From positions 4,327-11,161 of the forward strand of contig PMZX01000174.1 in the NCBI GenBank assembly GCA_003170035.1: a stretch of 6,835 bases of DNA, in the 5' to 3' direction. Source of the DNA: Myxococcales bacterium (lineage in GTDB: Bacteria; Myxococcota_A; Polyangia; Fen-1088). The notes under the pieces were generated by a model. The model saw nothing but the letters and a program-made list of their open reading frames with translations, searched no databases and was not told the origin of the DNA. Below, piece after piece: positions 1-5,463 of the stretch. A program made the position numbers and the translations under genes. Position 1 is the stretch's first letter, and every line of letters starts with the position of its first letter.

Positions 1-329
1 CGGATGCGTCGGGCCGTGCGCGGCCGGTGCCCGTGCAGGGCTCGGAGTTCCTCTTCGAGGTCGACACCGTGGTGTACGCGATCGGGACCTCGGCCAATCC
101 CATCCTCGCGCAGACCACGCCGGGGCTGAAGCTGAACAAGCGCGGCTACATCGATGTCAGCCCCGAAACGCAGATGACCAGCATCCCGGGTGTGTTTGCC
201 GGCGGCGACATCGTGACCGGCGGTGCCACGGTCATCCTGGCCATGGGTGCAGGACGCAAGGCTGCGCGGGCCATGTTGCAATACATGGGCATCGAGCCGG
301 CCCCGGAGCCCTCACACCACGCAAGATAG
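1..329 (+). CDS. gltA: NADPH-dependent glutamate synthase small-subunit family (GltA/GltD), 3' part
   Basis: Reading frame open from the left edge (first full codon at 3) to TAG at 327-329; the last 108 residues are present. The family oxidises NADPH through FAD and Fe-S clusters and passes electrons to glutamate synthesis from glutamine and 2-oxoglutarate in the cytoplasm. Visible signatures are VDTVVYAIGTSANP, the end of the NADPH-binding Rossmann fold, and the C-terminal FAD-binding block GVFAGGDIVTGGATVILAMG, followed by an AGRKAARAM helix. The wording of this block resembles the homotetrameric glutamate synthase group often named gltA (not citrate synthase). A related oxidoreductase subunit of the same flavoprotein family cannot be excluded because the N-terminal Fe-S region lies outside the window. 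The gene converges on the next one with a 17-bp gap and no visible terminator. Confidence 0.9.
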   Translation, partial: DASGRARPVPVQGSEFLFEVDTVVYAIGTSANPILAQTTPGLKLNKRGYIDVSPETQMTSIPGVFAGGDIVTGGATVILAMGAGRKAARAMLQYMGIEPAPEPSHHAR

Positions 330-346
330 CGTGGGGGCGCGTTTCC

Positions 347-577
347 TTACCTTTCGGCGTCTTTGCTGCCGACCACCGTCAAGTTCAGGCCGACCTGCAC
401 ACTGAGCGGCTTGCCGTCGACAGCCACGCTGATCTTGCCGTTGAAGAACCAGCCGAACGAGCCGGTCGAGAACTCCTTCTTGTCGGCCACCAGTTCCTGG
501 CCATTGATGACCAGCTTGATGGACTCGGCTTTTTCGATGAAATGGGTCTTGGAAATCGGGCAGGCTGACTTGGCCAT
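347..577 (-). CDS. Small hypothetical protein, 76 aa
   Basis: The gene is read from ATG at 577-575 to TAA at 349-347. I do not recognise the family and assign no function. The protein starts MAKSACPISKTHFIEKAES and continues with alternating hydrophobic stretches (IKLVINGQEL, GKISVAVDGKPLSVQVGLNLTVVG) that look like a small beta-sandwich or barrel. There is one Cys at residue 6, no signal peptide and no membrane segment, so it is probably cytosolic. The frame stays open far upstream (to 1123), but that extension would be antisense to the lipoprotein gene and reads as low-complexity Arg-rich text, so the start at 577 is preferred. The ribosome site is weak (an AGG about 7 bases upstream). It is divergent from the lipoprotein gene and convergent with the glutamate synthase gene. 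Confidence 0.7.
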   Translation of the reverse strand: MAKSACPISKTHFIEKAESIKLVINGQELVADKKEFSTGSFGWFFNGKISVAVDGKPLSVQVGLNLTVVGSKDAER

Positions 578-624
578 AATGCCTGTACGGTAGCACAAGT
601 CATGCGCAGGGCTTCTGCCACAGT

Positions 625-652
625 GGCCTGCGGGACCGAAAGGCAACAGGCC
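625..652. repeat. Inverted repeat GGCCTG/CAGGCC in the divergent intergenic region
   Basis: GGCCTG (625-630) and CAGGCC (647-652) are perfect 6-bp inverted arms separated by 16 bases. They sit just upstream of the likely -10 element of the lipoprotein gene, where an operator would be placed. Six-base arms are common by chance in GC-rich DNA, so a regulatory role is only a possibility. Confidence 0.3.
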
Positions 653-660
653 GTTCCGGG

Positions 661-669
661 TGGTAGAAT
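661..669 (+). promoter_or_regulatory. Possible extended -10 promoter for the lipoprotein gene
   Basis: TGGTAGAAT at 661-669 matches the extended -10 form TGnTATAAT with one mismatch. No convincing -35 box lies 16-18 bp upstream, as is usual for extended -10 promoters. Initiation would fall near 676, giving a leader of about 25 bases that contains the GAGGA ribosome site at 692-696. Confidence 0.4.
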
Positions 670-700
670 GCTCCCTGCGATCAACCTGAGTGAGGAAGCG

Positions 701-1471
701 ATGAACACAACAACGATTAAGGTGTTCGGTGGCGCTGTCGCGCTTGCCCTTGCCACCGTGGGTTGCGCGACGGAGACGACGGTTTCGCGGCCCGTGTCCG
801 AGCCCGCCGCGTATCAAACTCCCGCGGCACCCTACCCGATTCCAGCGGCCGACCCCAAGGGAACGGCTTATGTGGTGTCTTTCGGCGGGGAACCTATGCC
901 CACACCGTCGGGCACACACGGCTTCTATCTCCACCTGCGCATAGCGGCCGAGAACCGCTCTGACTCCTTTGTCTGGACCATCGACACCCGTGACCAGGTC
1001 GTGAGCCTGGGTGCTGCTCCTGTGCAGGCGACCTATGCCCAGAGTTCGACTGGTGGCTCGGTGGTCACCGTGGCCCCGGGACAGCACGGCTTTCTGGATG
1101 CCTTCTACCCGCTGCCCCCCCAAGGCAGTCCTCCACAGGCGACCTTGACCTGGCAGGTTCGCCGCGGCAGCGAGTCGGTCACTGGGACCACGCCCTTGGA
1201 GTTGGTGCCGAGCCAGTCACCCGAGTATGTCGACTACAGGCCAGCGGGCGTGGTGGTCGAAACCTGGCCGGCCTGGTGGTGGGGCTTTGGTTTCTATCCT
1301 TGGCTGTGGGGCCCGGGCTGGGGGTACTATCCCTACTGGGGGCGGGGATACATTCACGGCGGATGGGGCCATCCGCACCCAGGGGTGGGCGGCTGGCGCG
1401 GAACCCCGCCTCCGGCCCCGGCCCGAAGTTTCGGCGGCGGATTCAGGGGCGCGCGCGGCCTGCGCCGCTGA
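701..1471 (+). CDS. Predicted lipoprotein with Trp/Tyr/Gly-rich C-terminal tail, 256 aa
   Basis: The start ATG at 701 has GAGGA at 692-696 and gives a signal peptide: MNTTTIK, a hydrophobic core (VFGGAVALALA, residues 8-18), then T-V-G-C with Cys22 the only cysteine in the protein. Thr at the -3 position is less usual than Leu, so the lipobox is good but not ideal. A Pro/Ala-rich linker (about 23-52) leads into a beta-rich region (about 55-170) including GFYLHLRIAAENRSDSFVW, reminiscent of an Ig-like or beta-sandwich fold. Residues 189-232 hold ten Trp plus many Tyr, Gly and Pro, and the end (233-256) is Pro/Gly/Arg-rich. Expected location is a cell-envelope membrane, facing the periplasm or the surface. 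The function is unknown. It is co-directional with the kinase gene but 148 bp away, so an operon is possible but unproven. The frame is open back to 602, which would destroy the signal peptide. Confidence 0.82.
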   Translation: MNTTTIKVFGGAVALALATVGCATETTVSRPVSEPAAYQTPAAPYPIPAADPKGTAYVVSFGGEPMPTPSGTHGFYLHLRIAAENRSDSFVWTIDTRDQVVSLGAAPVQATYAQSSTGGSVVTVAPGQHGFLDAFYPLPPQGSPPQATLTWQVRRGSESVTGTTPLELVPSQSPEYVDYRPAGVVVETWPAWWWGFGFYPWLWGPGWGYYPYWGRGYIHGGWGHPHPGVGGWRGTPPPAPARSFGGGFRGARGLRR

Positions 1472-1619
1472 CAGCCGCAGCTACTTGCCCGGGAGCGTCC
1501 CCAGACCCTGCGGCCGCGAGGACGTAGAAGAGAAACCTTGTGGCGGATTTCCACCGAAAGGGCGACAATCGTGCCGGCGACGACTCGCCTCGCACACGAG
1601 ATGGTGGATAATTCCCGCA

Positions 1620-2834
1620 ATGGCGCCGAACCGTAACAGCCGACGGGGGATCCGCGCGAAAGAAACCCCGCCCACCGCTCGGGCACAGCGGGCGCCCAAG
1701 AAGAAGCAAGCACTCAGGCAGCAGGACCAGCAGAGGCCCACCCCGATCGCAGAACTCGAACGAGAGGCCCTGCTCGCCGCCACGTCCGAGGGCATCCTCG
1801 TCCTCTCTGCCGACGGGGCCGTGACCGGCGCCAACCAGCATGCCAGGTCGATGCTGGGCCTGGCCGATGCGGACGTCGGGCGATCCGTGCGCAGTGTCCT
1901 GGCACGCACCCTGTTGGCCGGAACCGACGGCGTGCCGTTGCCGGTGGAATGTTGGCCTGGGCTTCGAGCCCTGCGCGGAGAGACGGTCCGCAACCTGGAC
2001 GTCGGCATTCATCGCGACGGCCGCACCACCTGGTTGTCGACCAGTGCGGTGCCCGTCGTGTTGGCCGGTGGCGCTTGCGGCGGAGCAGCGGTGACGTTGT
2101 CTGACATTACCCTTTTGCGCACCCTGGAACAGCACCACGAACAGATGATCCGTTTGGTGTCGCATGACATTCGCAACCCGCTGACCTCGGTCCACCTGAA
2201 CGCGCAACTTCTGCACAAAGCCCTGGTCGAACGGGGCCTGGAGAAGGAGCAACGCTTCGCTTCGGTCGTGATCGCAGCAGCGCGGCGCCTGGATGCGATG
2301 ATCGAAGAACTGGTCGATTCGTCGCGCGTTCGCTCGGGCCAAATCAGGCTTGAGCTGCGGCTGGTGGCCATCGAGCGCCTGGTGCCCGAAATACTGGCGC
2401 GCAATGCCTGCACCCTGGACACCAGCCGGGTCAGGCTGGCGCTGCCTGACGGCCCGGTGCTGATCACGGCCGACATCGTTCGTCTAGAACGCGTGCTGGT
2501 CAGCCTGCTCCTCATTGCACTACAGAATTGCCCGGACGGCGCAGAAGTTGCGTTGCGTGTCGCCCTCGCTGATGACGAAGTACGCTTCGCCGTCGTCGTT
2601 CCTGGCCGGTCCCCTGTCAGCGAGGAGCCGCCCAGTCCGCCCAGCAGCCAGCTTGGCCAGCTCAGGGCGGATCACGGCTACGGCATGGGGCTCTTCATTG
2701 CACGCATGCTGGTGGAACGACATGGCGGCCGCCTCTGGATCGAGGGCACACCCGACCGCTGGGCCACGCTCCACTTCGCGCTTCCCGTCGGAGGCCCCGA
2801 GGGCGAGAACCCCAGGCCTGCGTCGACGGGATAG
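1620..2834 (+). CDS. Soluble PAS-domain sensor histidine kinase with degenerate ATP-binding domain, 404 aa
   Basis: Order of parts: a basic, probably disordered tail (1-45), a PAS-like sensor domain (about 48-165, GILVLSADGAVTGANQHA), a HisKA dimerisation helix with H box LVSHDIRNPL (phosphoacceptor His182), and a HATPase_c domain (about 285-390). No membrane segment or signal peptide is seen, so sensing should be cytosolic. The catalytic domain is unusual. The N box (NLxxNA) reads SLLLIA, losing both Asn (Ser295, Ile299). The G1 box (DxGxG) reads VPGRS, losing its Asp, and no F box is evident. The G2 box GYGMGL (353-358) and HGG (368-370) are intact. ATP binding is therefore doubtful. The start at 1620 is chosen because upstream frame text (1227-1619) overlaps the lipoprotein gene out of frame; the ribosome site is weak. 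The gene converges on the response-regulator gene, its likely functional neighbour. Confidence 0.87.
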   Translation: MAPNRNSRRGIRAKETPPTARAQRAPKKKQALRQQDQQRPTPIAELEREALLAATSEGILVLSADGAVTGANQHARSMLGLADADVGRSVRSVLARTLLAGTDGVPLPVECWPGLRALRGETVRNLDVGIHRDGRTTWLSTSAVPVVLAGGACGGAAVTLSDITLLRTLEQHHEQMIRLVSHDIRNPLTSVHLNAQLLHKALVERGLEKEQRFASVVIAAARRLDAMIEELVDSSRVRSGQIRLELRLVAIERLVPEILARNACTLDTSRVRLALPDGPVLITADIVRLERVLVSLLLIALQNCPDGAEVALRVALADDEVRFAVVVPGRSPVSEEPPSPPSSQLGQLRADHGYGMGLFIARMLVERHGGRLWIEGTPDRWATLHFALPVGGPEGENPRPASTG

Positions 2835-2840
2835 AAAAGT

Positions 2841-4187
2841 CTACTGCAGGCCGTACTTGACCATCTTCTCCCACAAGTTCTTGCGGGAAATGCCGAGCAT
2901 CTCGGCGGCACGCCGGCGCTCGCCATTGGCCATCTTCAGGGTGCGCTCGATGTAGTCCTTCTCGAACTGAGCCATCACGAAGGCGAGCGGCTCGACGCGA
3001 TCACCTGACACGGGACGCACGTTGCCGTGGAACTCGGCCGGGAGATGTAGGACCTGGATCTCCTGGCCCCGTGCCAGGATGCTGGCGTGCTGGATGGCGT
3101 GCTTCAGCTCGCGCACATTGCCGGGATAGCCATAGCCTTGCAGCGCAGCCCAGGCCGCCGGCGCGATACTGGGTGGGACTGTGCCGGCAGGGGTGAACTC
3201 ACGCAGGAATTGCTCGACCAGAATGGGCAGGTCGGTGAGCCGTTCACGCAGCGGTGGCAAGCGCAGCTCGAAAACCTTGATCCGGTAGTAGAGATCCTGG
3301 CGGAAGCTGCCGTCCGCCGCACTGCTCTTGAGCTCGCGGTTGCTGGCCGAGATCAGGCGGACGTCGACCTTCACGGAGGTGTTGGTCCCGATGGGCTCGA
3401 ACGAGCCTTCTTGGAGCACGCGCAAGAGCTTGGCCTGCACGTCGGCCGGCATCTCCCCGATCTCGTCGAGTAGCAGGGTGCCGCCGTCGGCCGCCTTGAA
3501 GCGGCCGTCGCGACGCTTGACCGCCCCGGTGAACGCACCCCTCTCGTGTCCGAACAACTCGGCCTCGATCAGCGTGGCCGGCACGGCCGCGCAGTTCACC
3601 GCCACGAAGGGAGCATCACACCGGTCGCTGGCCTCGTGGATCATACGCGCGGCCAGCTCCTTGCCAGTACCACTCTCTCCGGTGAGGAGCACCGCCGCCG
3701 AACTGGCAGCGATGGCATTGATCTGATTGCGCAGATGCACGATGGCCGGCGACCGACCTTCGATCATCTCGCCAACTTTGCGCGTGGCCAATTCAGCGCG
3801 CGCCGCCGCTAGATCGCGAATGAGCTTCCAGCGTTCGTCGATGCGCTGAACGATGTTCAGCACTTCAGGCAGCTCGAACGGCTTGGTGACGTACTCGATC
3901 GCGGTCTCCTTGACCGCGAGGACCGCCTCCTGAATCGTGCCAAAGGCGGTCATCAGCACCACGTGGGTGTCAGGCTGCTCGTCGCGCAGGCGACGCAGGA
4001 TGGTGAACCCATCCACCTTGGGCAAGCGAATGTCGCTCAAAACCAGATTGAAGATCTGGCGATCCAGGCACTGCATGGCCTCATCGCCATCGGCAGCAAG
4101 CGCCACGCGATGGCCAAGCTCCCTTAGCGCCTCGCCGAGCGGTAGCCGAATGTCGGCCTCGTCATCCACCAGGAGTATGTCAAGCAT
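2841..4187 (-). CDS. NtrC-family response regulator, sigma-54-dependent activator, 448 aa
   Basis: Full-length three-domain enhancer-binding protein. Receiver domain (1-125): acidic pair Asp8-Asp9, phosphoacceptor Asp52 (LVLSDIRLP), Thr80 and Lys102 all present. AAA+ domain (about 143-375): Walker A GESGTGKE (170-177), sigma-54 contact loop GAFTGA (217-222), Walker B LLLDEI (238-243), FRQDLYYRI with arginine-finger candidates Arg296 and Arg302, and GYPGNVREL (353-361). The C-terminal Fis-type helix-turn-helix (about 410-448) contains RRAAEMLGISRKNLWEKM. When phosphorylated, such proteins oligomerise at upstream sites and use ATP hydrolysis to open sigma-54 promoters. An in-frame TAG lies two codons before the ATG, which fixes the start at 4187; the ribosome site is weak. 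Its stop is 6 bp from the stop of the kinase gene. Sigma-54-like elements at 4429 and 5479 are plausible targets. No degenerate residues were found. Confidence 0.97.
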   Translation of the reverse strand: MLDILLVDDEADIRLPLGEALRELGHRVALAADGDEAMQCLDRQIFNLVLSDIRLPKVDGFTILRRLRDEQPDTHVVLMTAFGTIQEAVLAVKETAIEYVTKPFELPEVLNIVQRIDERWKLIRDLAAARAELATRKVGEMIEGRSPAIVHLRNQINAIAASSAAVLLTGESGTGKELAARMIHEASDRCDAPFVAVNCAAVPATLIEAELFGHERGAFTGAVKRRDGRFKAADGGTLLLDEIGEMPADVQAKLLRVLQEGSFEPIGTNTSVKVDVRLISASNRELKSSAADGSFRQDLYYRIKVFELRLPPLRERLTDLPILVEQFLREFTPAGTVPPSIAPAAWAALQGYGYPGNVRELKHAIQHASILARGQEIQVLHLPAEFHGNVRPVSGDRVEPLAFVMAQFEKDYIERTLKMANGERRRAAEMLGISRKNLWEKMVKYGLQ

Positions 4188-4293
4188 CTGCTAGATCCGG
4201 GCTCAGTATGCCTTCGAAGAAGCGGAAAGGTATGGTCAAAAAGAATTTCCGTGGGGGAAAGGCAGGGCGATTCGCTCGCGTCAGATTCCTTAT

Positions 4294-4306
4294 CCACGTG
4301 ACGTGG
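4294..4306. promoter_or_regulatory. Perfect 13-bp palindrome, candidate upstream activator site
   Basis: CCACGTGACGTGG is a perfect inverted repeat with 6-base arms and one central base. It lies 107 bp upstream of the activator's start codon and about 124 bp upstream of the -24 element at 4430. Fis-type helix-turn-helix activators bind dyad sites at about this distance from sigma-54 promoters, so this is the best candidate binding site in the window. The arms are seen directly; the binding is inferred. Confidence 0.5.
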
Positions 4307-4321
4307 CGGGCCTCAGCCAGC

Positions 4322-4380
4322 GCGTTACGATGTTCCCATCCCGTGTCGCGCGATGGAGGAAAATTACGAACCCGTAACGC
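4322..4380. repeat. TTACG repeats in direct and inverted orientation
   Basis: GCGTTACG (4322-4329) is the exact reverse complement of CGTAACGC (4373-4380). A further TTACG at 4364-4368 forms a tighter dyad, TTACG-AACC-CGTAA (4364-4377). Three copies of one half-site within 60 bp, between the 13-bp palindrome and the sigma-54-like element, suggest a second protein-binding site or a local structure. No protein can be assigned. Confidence 0.4.
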
Positions 4381-4428
4381 CTGCCCACGCCGGCACGTCC
4401 GATCTCACACCCTCTCGCTCCCTGGGGA

Positions 4429-4444
4429 TGGCACGGCGCTTGTA
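4429..4444 (+). promoter_or_regulatory. Candidate sigma-54 (-24/-12) promoter, rightward
   Basis: TGGCACGGCGCTTGTA compared with the consensus TGGCACGnnnnTTGCW matches the whole -24 half and the spacing exactly. The only mismatch is T for C at -12 (4443), which weakens the otherwise near-invariant GC. Initiation is expected near A4455. The element lies in a gene-free gap divergent from a sigma-54 activator gene and downstream of a perfect dyad. Confidence 0.5.
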
Positions 4445-4456
4445 TTAGAAGGGTAT

Positions 4457-4468
4457 CGTTCGGGAACG
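4457..4468 (+). repeat. CGTTC-GG-GAACG dyad at the predicted transcript 5' end
   Basis: Perfect 5-base arms flank a 2-base centre, beginning two bases after the predicted start site at 4455. It could be a repressor site over the start region. An RNA hairpin needs at least a three-base loop, so in RNA only four pairs would form. Confidence 0.3.
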
Positions 4469-4482
4469 GGAGGAGGCGCCTG

Positions 4483-4632
4483 GTGAAGGGGGGCCTGCGG
4501 GGGTACCGCGTGGCGGGTGGGCAGGCCAGGGTTGCGGATGGGCGGCGTGGGTGGCGTGAGGGGGATGTGGCGCGGGGGAGATGGGGCGAGAGCCTCAGCA
4601 TGGTGACGGGGTGGCTGCCTGGGCCAGTCTAG
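4483..4632 (+). CDS. Possible 49-aa Gly/Arg-rich small ORF downstream of the sigma-54-like element
   Basis: GTG at 4483 is preceded by GGGAGGAGG (4468-4476), a very strong Shine-Dalgarno match with 6 bases of spacing. The frame runs 49 codons to TAG at 4630-4632. The product would be basic and rich in Gly, Arg and Val, with one Met-containing segment near the end (SLSMVTGWLPG), no signal peptide and no recognisable domain. Position supports it: it would be the first reading frame of a transcript starting near 4455. Against it, this stretch is so G-rich that ribosome-site-like sequences and stop-free frames arise easily. A non-coding or structural role for the same DNA is equally likely. Confidence 0.22.
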   Translation: MKGGLRGYRVAGGQARVADGRRGWREGDVARGRWGESLSMVTGWLPGPV

Positions 4633-4672
4633 GGGGATCTCAGTGGACGCTTTACCACGGGCAGCCCTCCGC

Positions 4673-4689
4673 CACCATGGGGTGTTTTT
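4673..4689 (+). terminator. Weak terminator-like hairpin with T5
   Basis: CACC (4673-4676), loop ATGG, GGTG (4681-4684), followed directly by five T (4685-4689). The 4-bp stem is shorter than a normal intrinsic terminator. It is noted because it would end a transcript from 4455 at about 235 nt, before it runs antisense into the ECF gene. Confidence 0.2.
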
Positions 4690-4708
4690 CTAACTGCCGC
4701 GTATCCAG

Positions 4709-4802
4709 ATCAGGACAGCACGACGTCGTCTGATCGAGACACTAGTCTGCCCTGTGCTCTCCCTTCTCGTCTCTGGGTTCTCGGCGGCGCGGCTGTCCTG
4801 AT
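4709..4802. repeat. 11-bp long-range inverted repeat with nested dyads
   Basis: ATCAGGACAGC (4709-4719) and GCTGTCCTGAT (4792-4802) are perfect reverse complements separated by 72 bases. Inside are the palindrome ACGACGTCGT (4720-4729), a competing partner CTGATC (4730-4735) for GATCAG (4708-4713), and GAGAC/GTCTC (4736-4740, 4769-4773). It lies 42-135 bases past the stop of the ECF gene. On that strand it would form a 3'-UTR structure, but no U-tract follows it. Confidence 0.45.
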
Positions 4803-4843
4803 GAGGTCGCCCGCCCACGTTGAAGCCGCAGCTCTACCCTACC

Positions 4844-5386
4844 CTAGGCCGCGAGCCGTTCGCGCAGCTGAGCTCGCGCGCGGCACATGCGTGTGCGCGC
4901 GGCCTGGCTGGTGATTCCCAGCGAGCGAGCCGCGTCCGGCAGAGCCAGCTCTTTGAACACGCAAAGCTCGACTACGTCCCGATAGCGGCGGGGGAGATCG
5001 GCGACGGCTGCCTGCAGCCGGTAGCGATCTTCCCGTTCCTCCAAGCGCGCCGCAGCCGTGGGACGCCAATCAGACACCGACGCGACAACATCCCCCTGCC
5101 CTGACTGGTCGTTGGCTGCAACGCGCTCAGCGGCACGTCGCCGGCGGCGAGCCCGCATGAGCGCCGCGTTCACCACCACCCGGTGCAGCCACGTGCTCAC
5201 CAAGGATTTTGCGCGAAACGATCCGGACCCACGCAGCGCCTGCTCCACTGCGTCATGGGCGGCATCCTCGGCCTCGGTCCCGTCACGCAGGATGGAGAGC
5301 GCCACATGGACCAGCCGCTCACGCGACTGGGAGCTGGAAAGCTCGACGGATACGGGATTGCTGGTCTGGGTGCTGTGGGTCCTCAT
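4844..5386 (-). CDS. ECF-type RNA polymerase sigma factor, 180 aa
   Basis: Two-domain sigma-70 family protein of normal ECF length. Region 2 (about 20-87) has ILRDGTEAEDAAHDAVEQAL and the -10-recognition stretch STWLHRVVVNAALMRARRRRR. Region 4 (about 118-178) has RLQAAVADLPRRYRDVVELC and a helix-turn-helix, LALPDAARSLGITSQAARTR. It would direct RNA polymerase to its own promoter set. The start at 5386 is preferred: the leader holds AGAGGGAG about 10 bases upstream, and the longer frame (to 5500) adds unconserved residues across a sigma-54-like promoter. No anti-sigma factor, zinc-binding partner or C-terminal extension is seen nearby, so control by transcription is plausible. It lies upstream of the activator gene on the same strand, separated by 656 bp of signal-rich DNA. 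Confidence 0.92.
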   Translation of the reverse strand: MRTHSTQTSNPVSVELSSSQSRERLVHVALSILRDGTEAEDAAHDAVEQALRGSGSFRAKSLVSTWLHRVVVNAALMRARRRRRAAERVAANDQSGQGDVVASVSDWRPTAAARLEEREDRYRLQAAVADLPRRYRDVVELCVFKELALPDAARSLGITSQAARTRMCRARAQLRERLAA

Positions 5387-5414
5387 GGTGGTTTGGCTCC
5401 CTCTCTTTTGCATT

Positions 5415-5430
5415 CGCAAGCGCCGTGCGG
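5415..5430 (-). promoter_or_regulatory. Weaker sigma-54-like element close to the ECF start
   Basis: On the minus strand this reads CCGCACGGCGCTTGCG. It shares the 12-mer GCACGGCGCTTG with the element at 4429 on the other strand. The -12 GC is intact but the -24 GG is CG. Initiation would be near 5404, leaving an 18-base leader that starts AGAGGGAG. The lost -24 G makes function doubtful. Confidence 0.25.
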
Positions 5431-5463
5431 ACATTGGGTCCTGGTTAGCTCGCCCTCGACTCA

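Noticed and set aside
602..700. Upstream extension of the lipoprotein frame to 602
   Set aside because: It would bury the signal peptide and lipobox and pass through the likely promoter; the ATG at 701 has a good ribosome site.
578..1123. Upstream extension of the 76-aa minus-strand gene to a 258-aa frame
   Set aside because: It lies antisense to the lipoprotein gene, is Arg/Gly-rich shadow text, and the internal ATG at 577 gives a sensible protein start.
1227..1619. Upstream extension of the kinase frame
   Set aside because: It overlaps the lipoprotein coding region in another frame and has no kinase-like content; the ATG at 1620 starts just before the PAS region.
1472..1619. Terminator or promoter between the lipoprotein and kinase genes
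   Set aside because: Only 4-bp stems (such as CTCG-CACA-CGAG) and poorly spaced -35/-10 matches were found; nothing supportable.
3959..3966. CCACGTGG palindrome as a further activator site
   Set aside because: It falls inside the receiver-domain coding region, is shorter than the intergenic dyad, and has different arm spacing.
3087..4194. Several plus-strand frames opposite the response-regulator gene
   Set aside because: The minus strand encodes a complete NtrC-type protein with all motifs; these are mirror frames common in high-GC DNA.
4208..4486. 92-codon plus-strand frame beginning MPSKKRKGMVKK
   Set aside because: Its third-position composition is unlike the neighbouring genes, it has no recognisable domain, and it covers the palindromes and the sigma-54-like element. 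A basic start alone is weak evidence.
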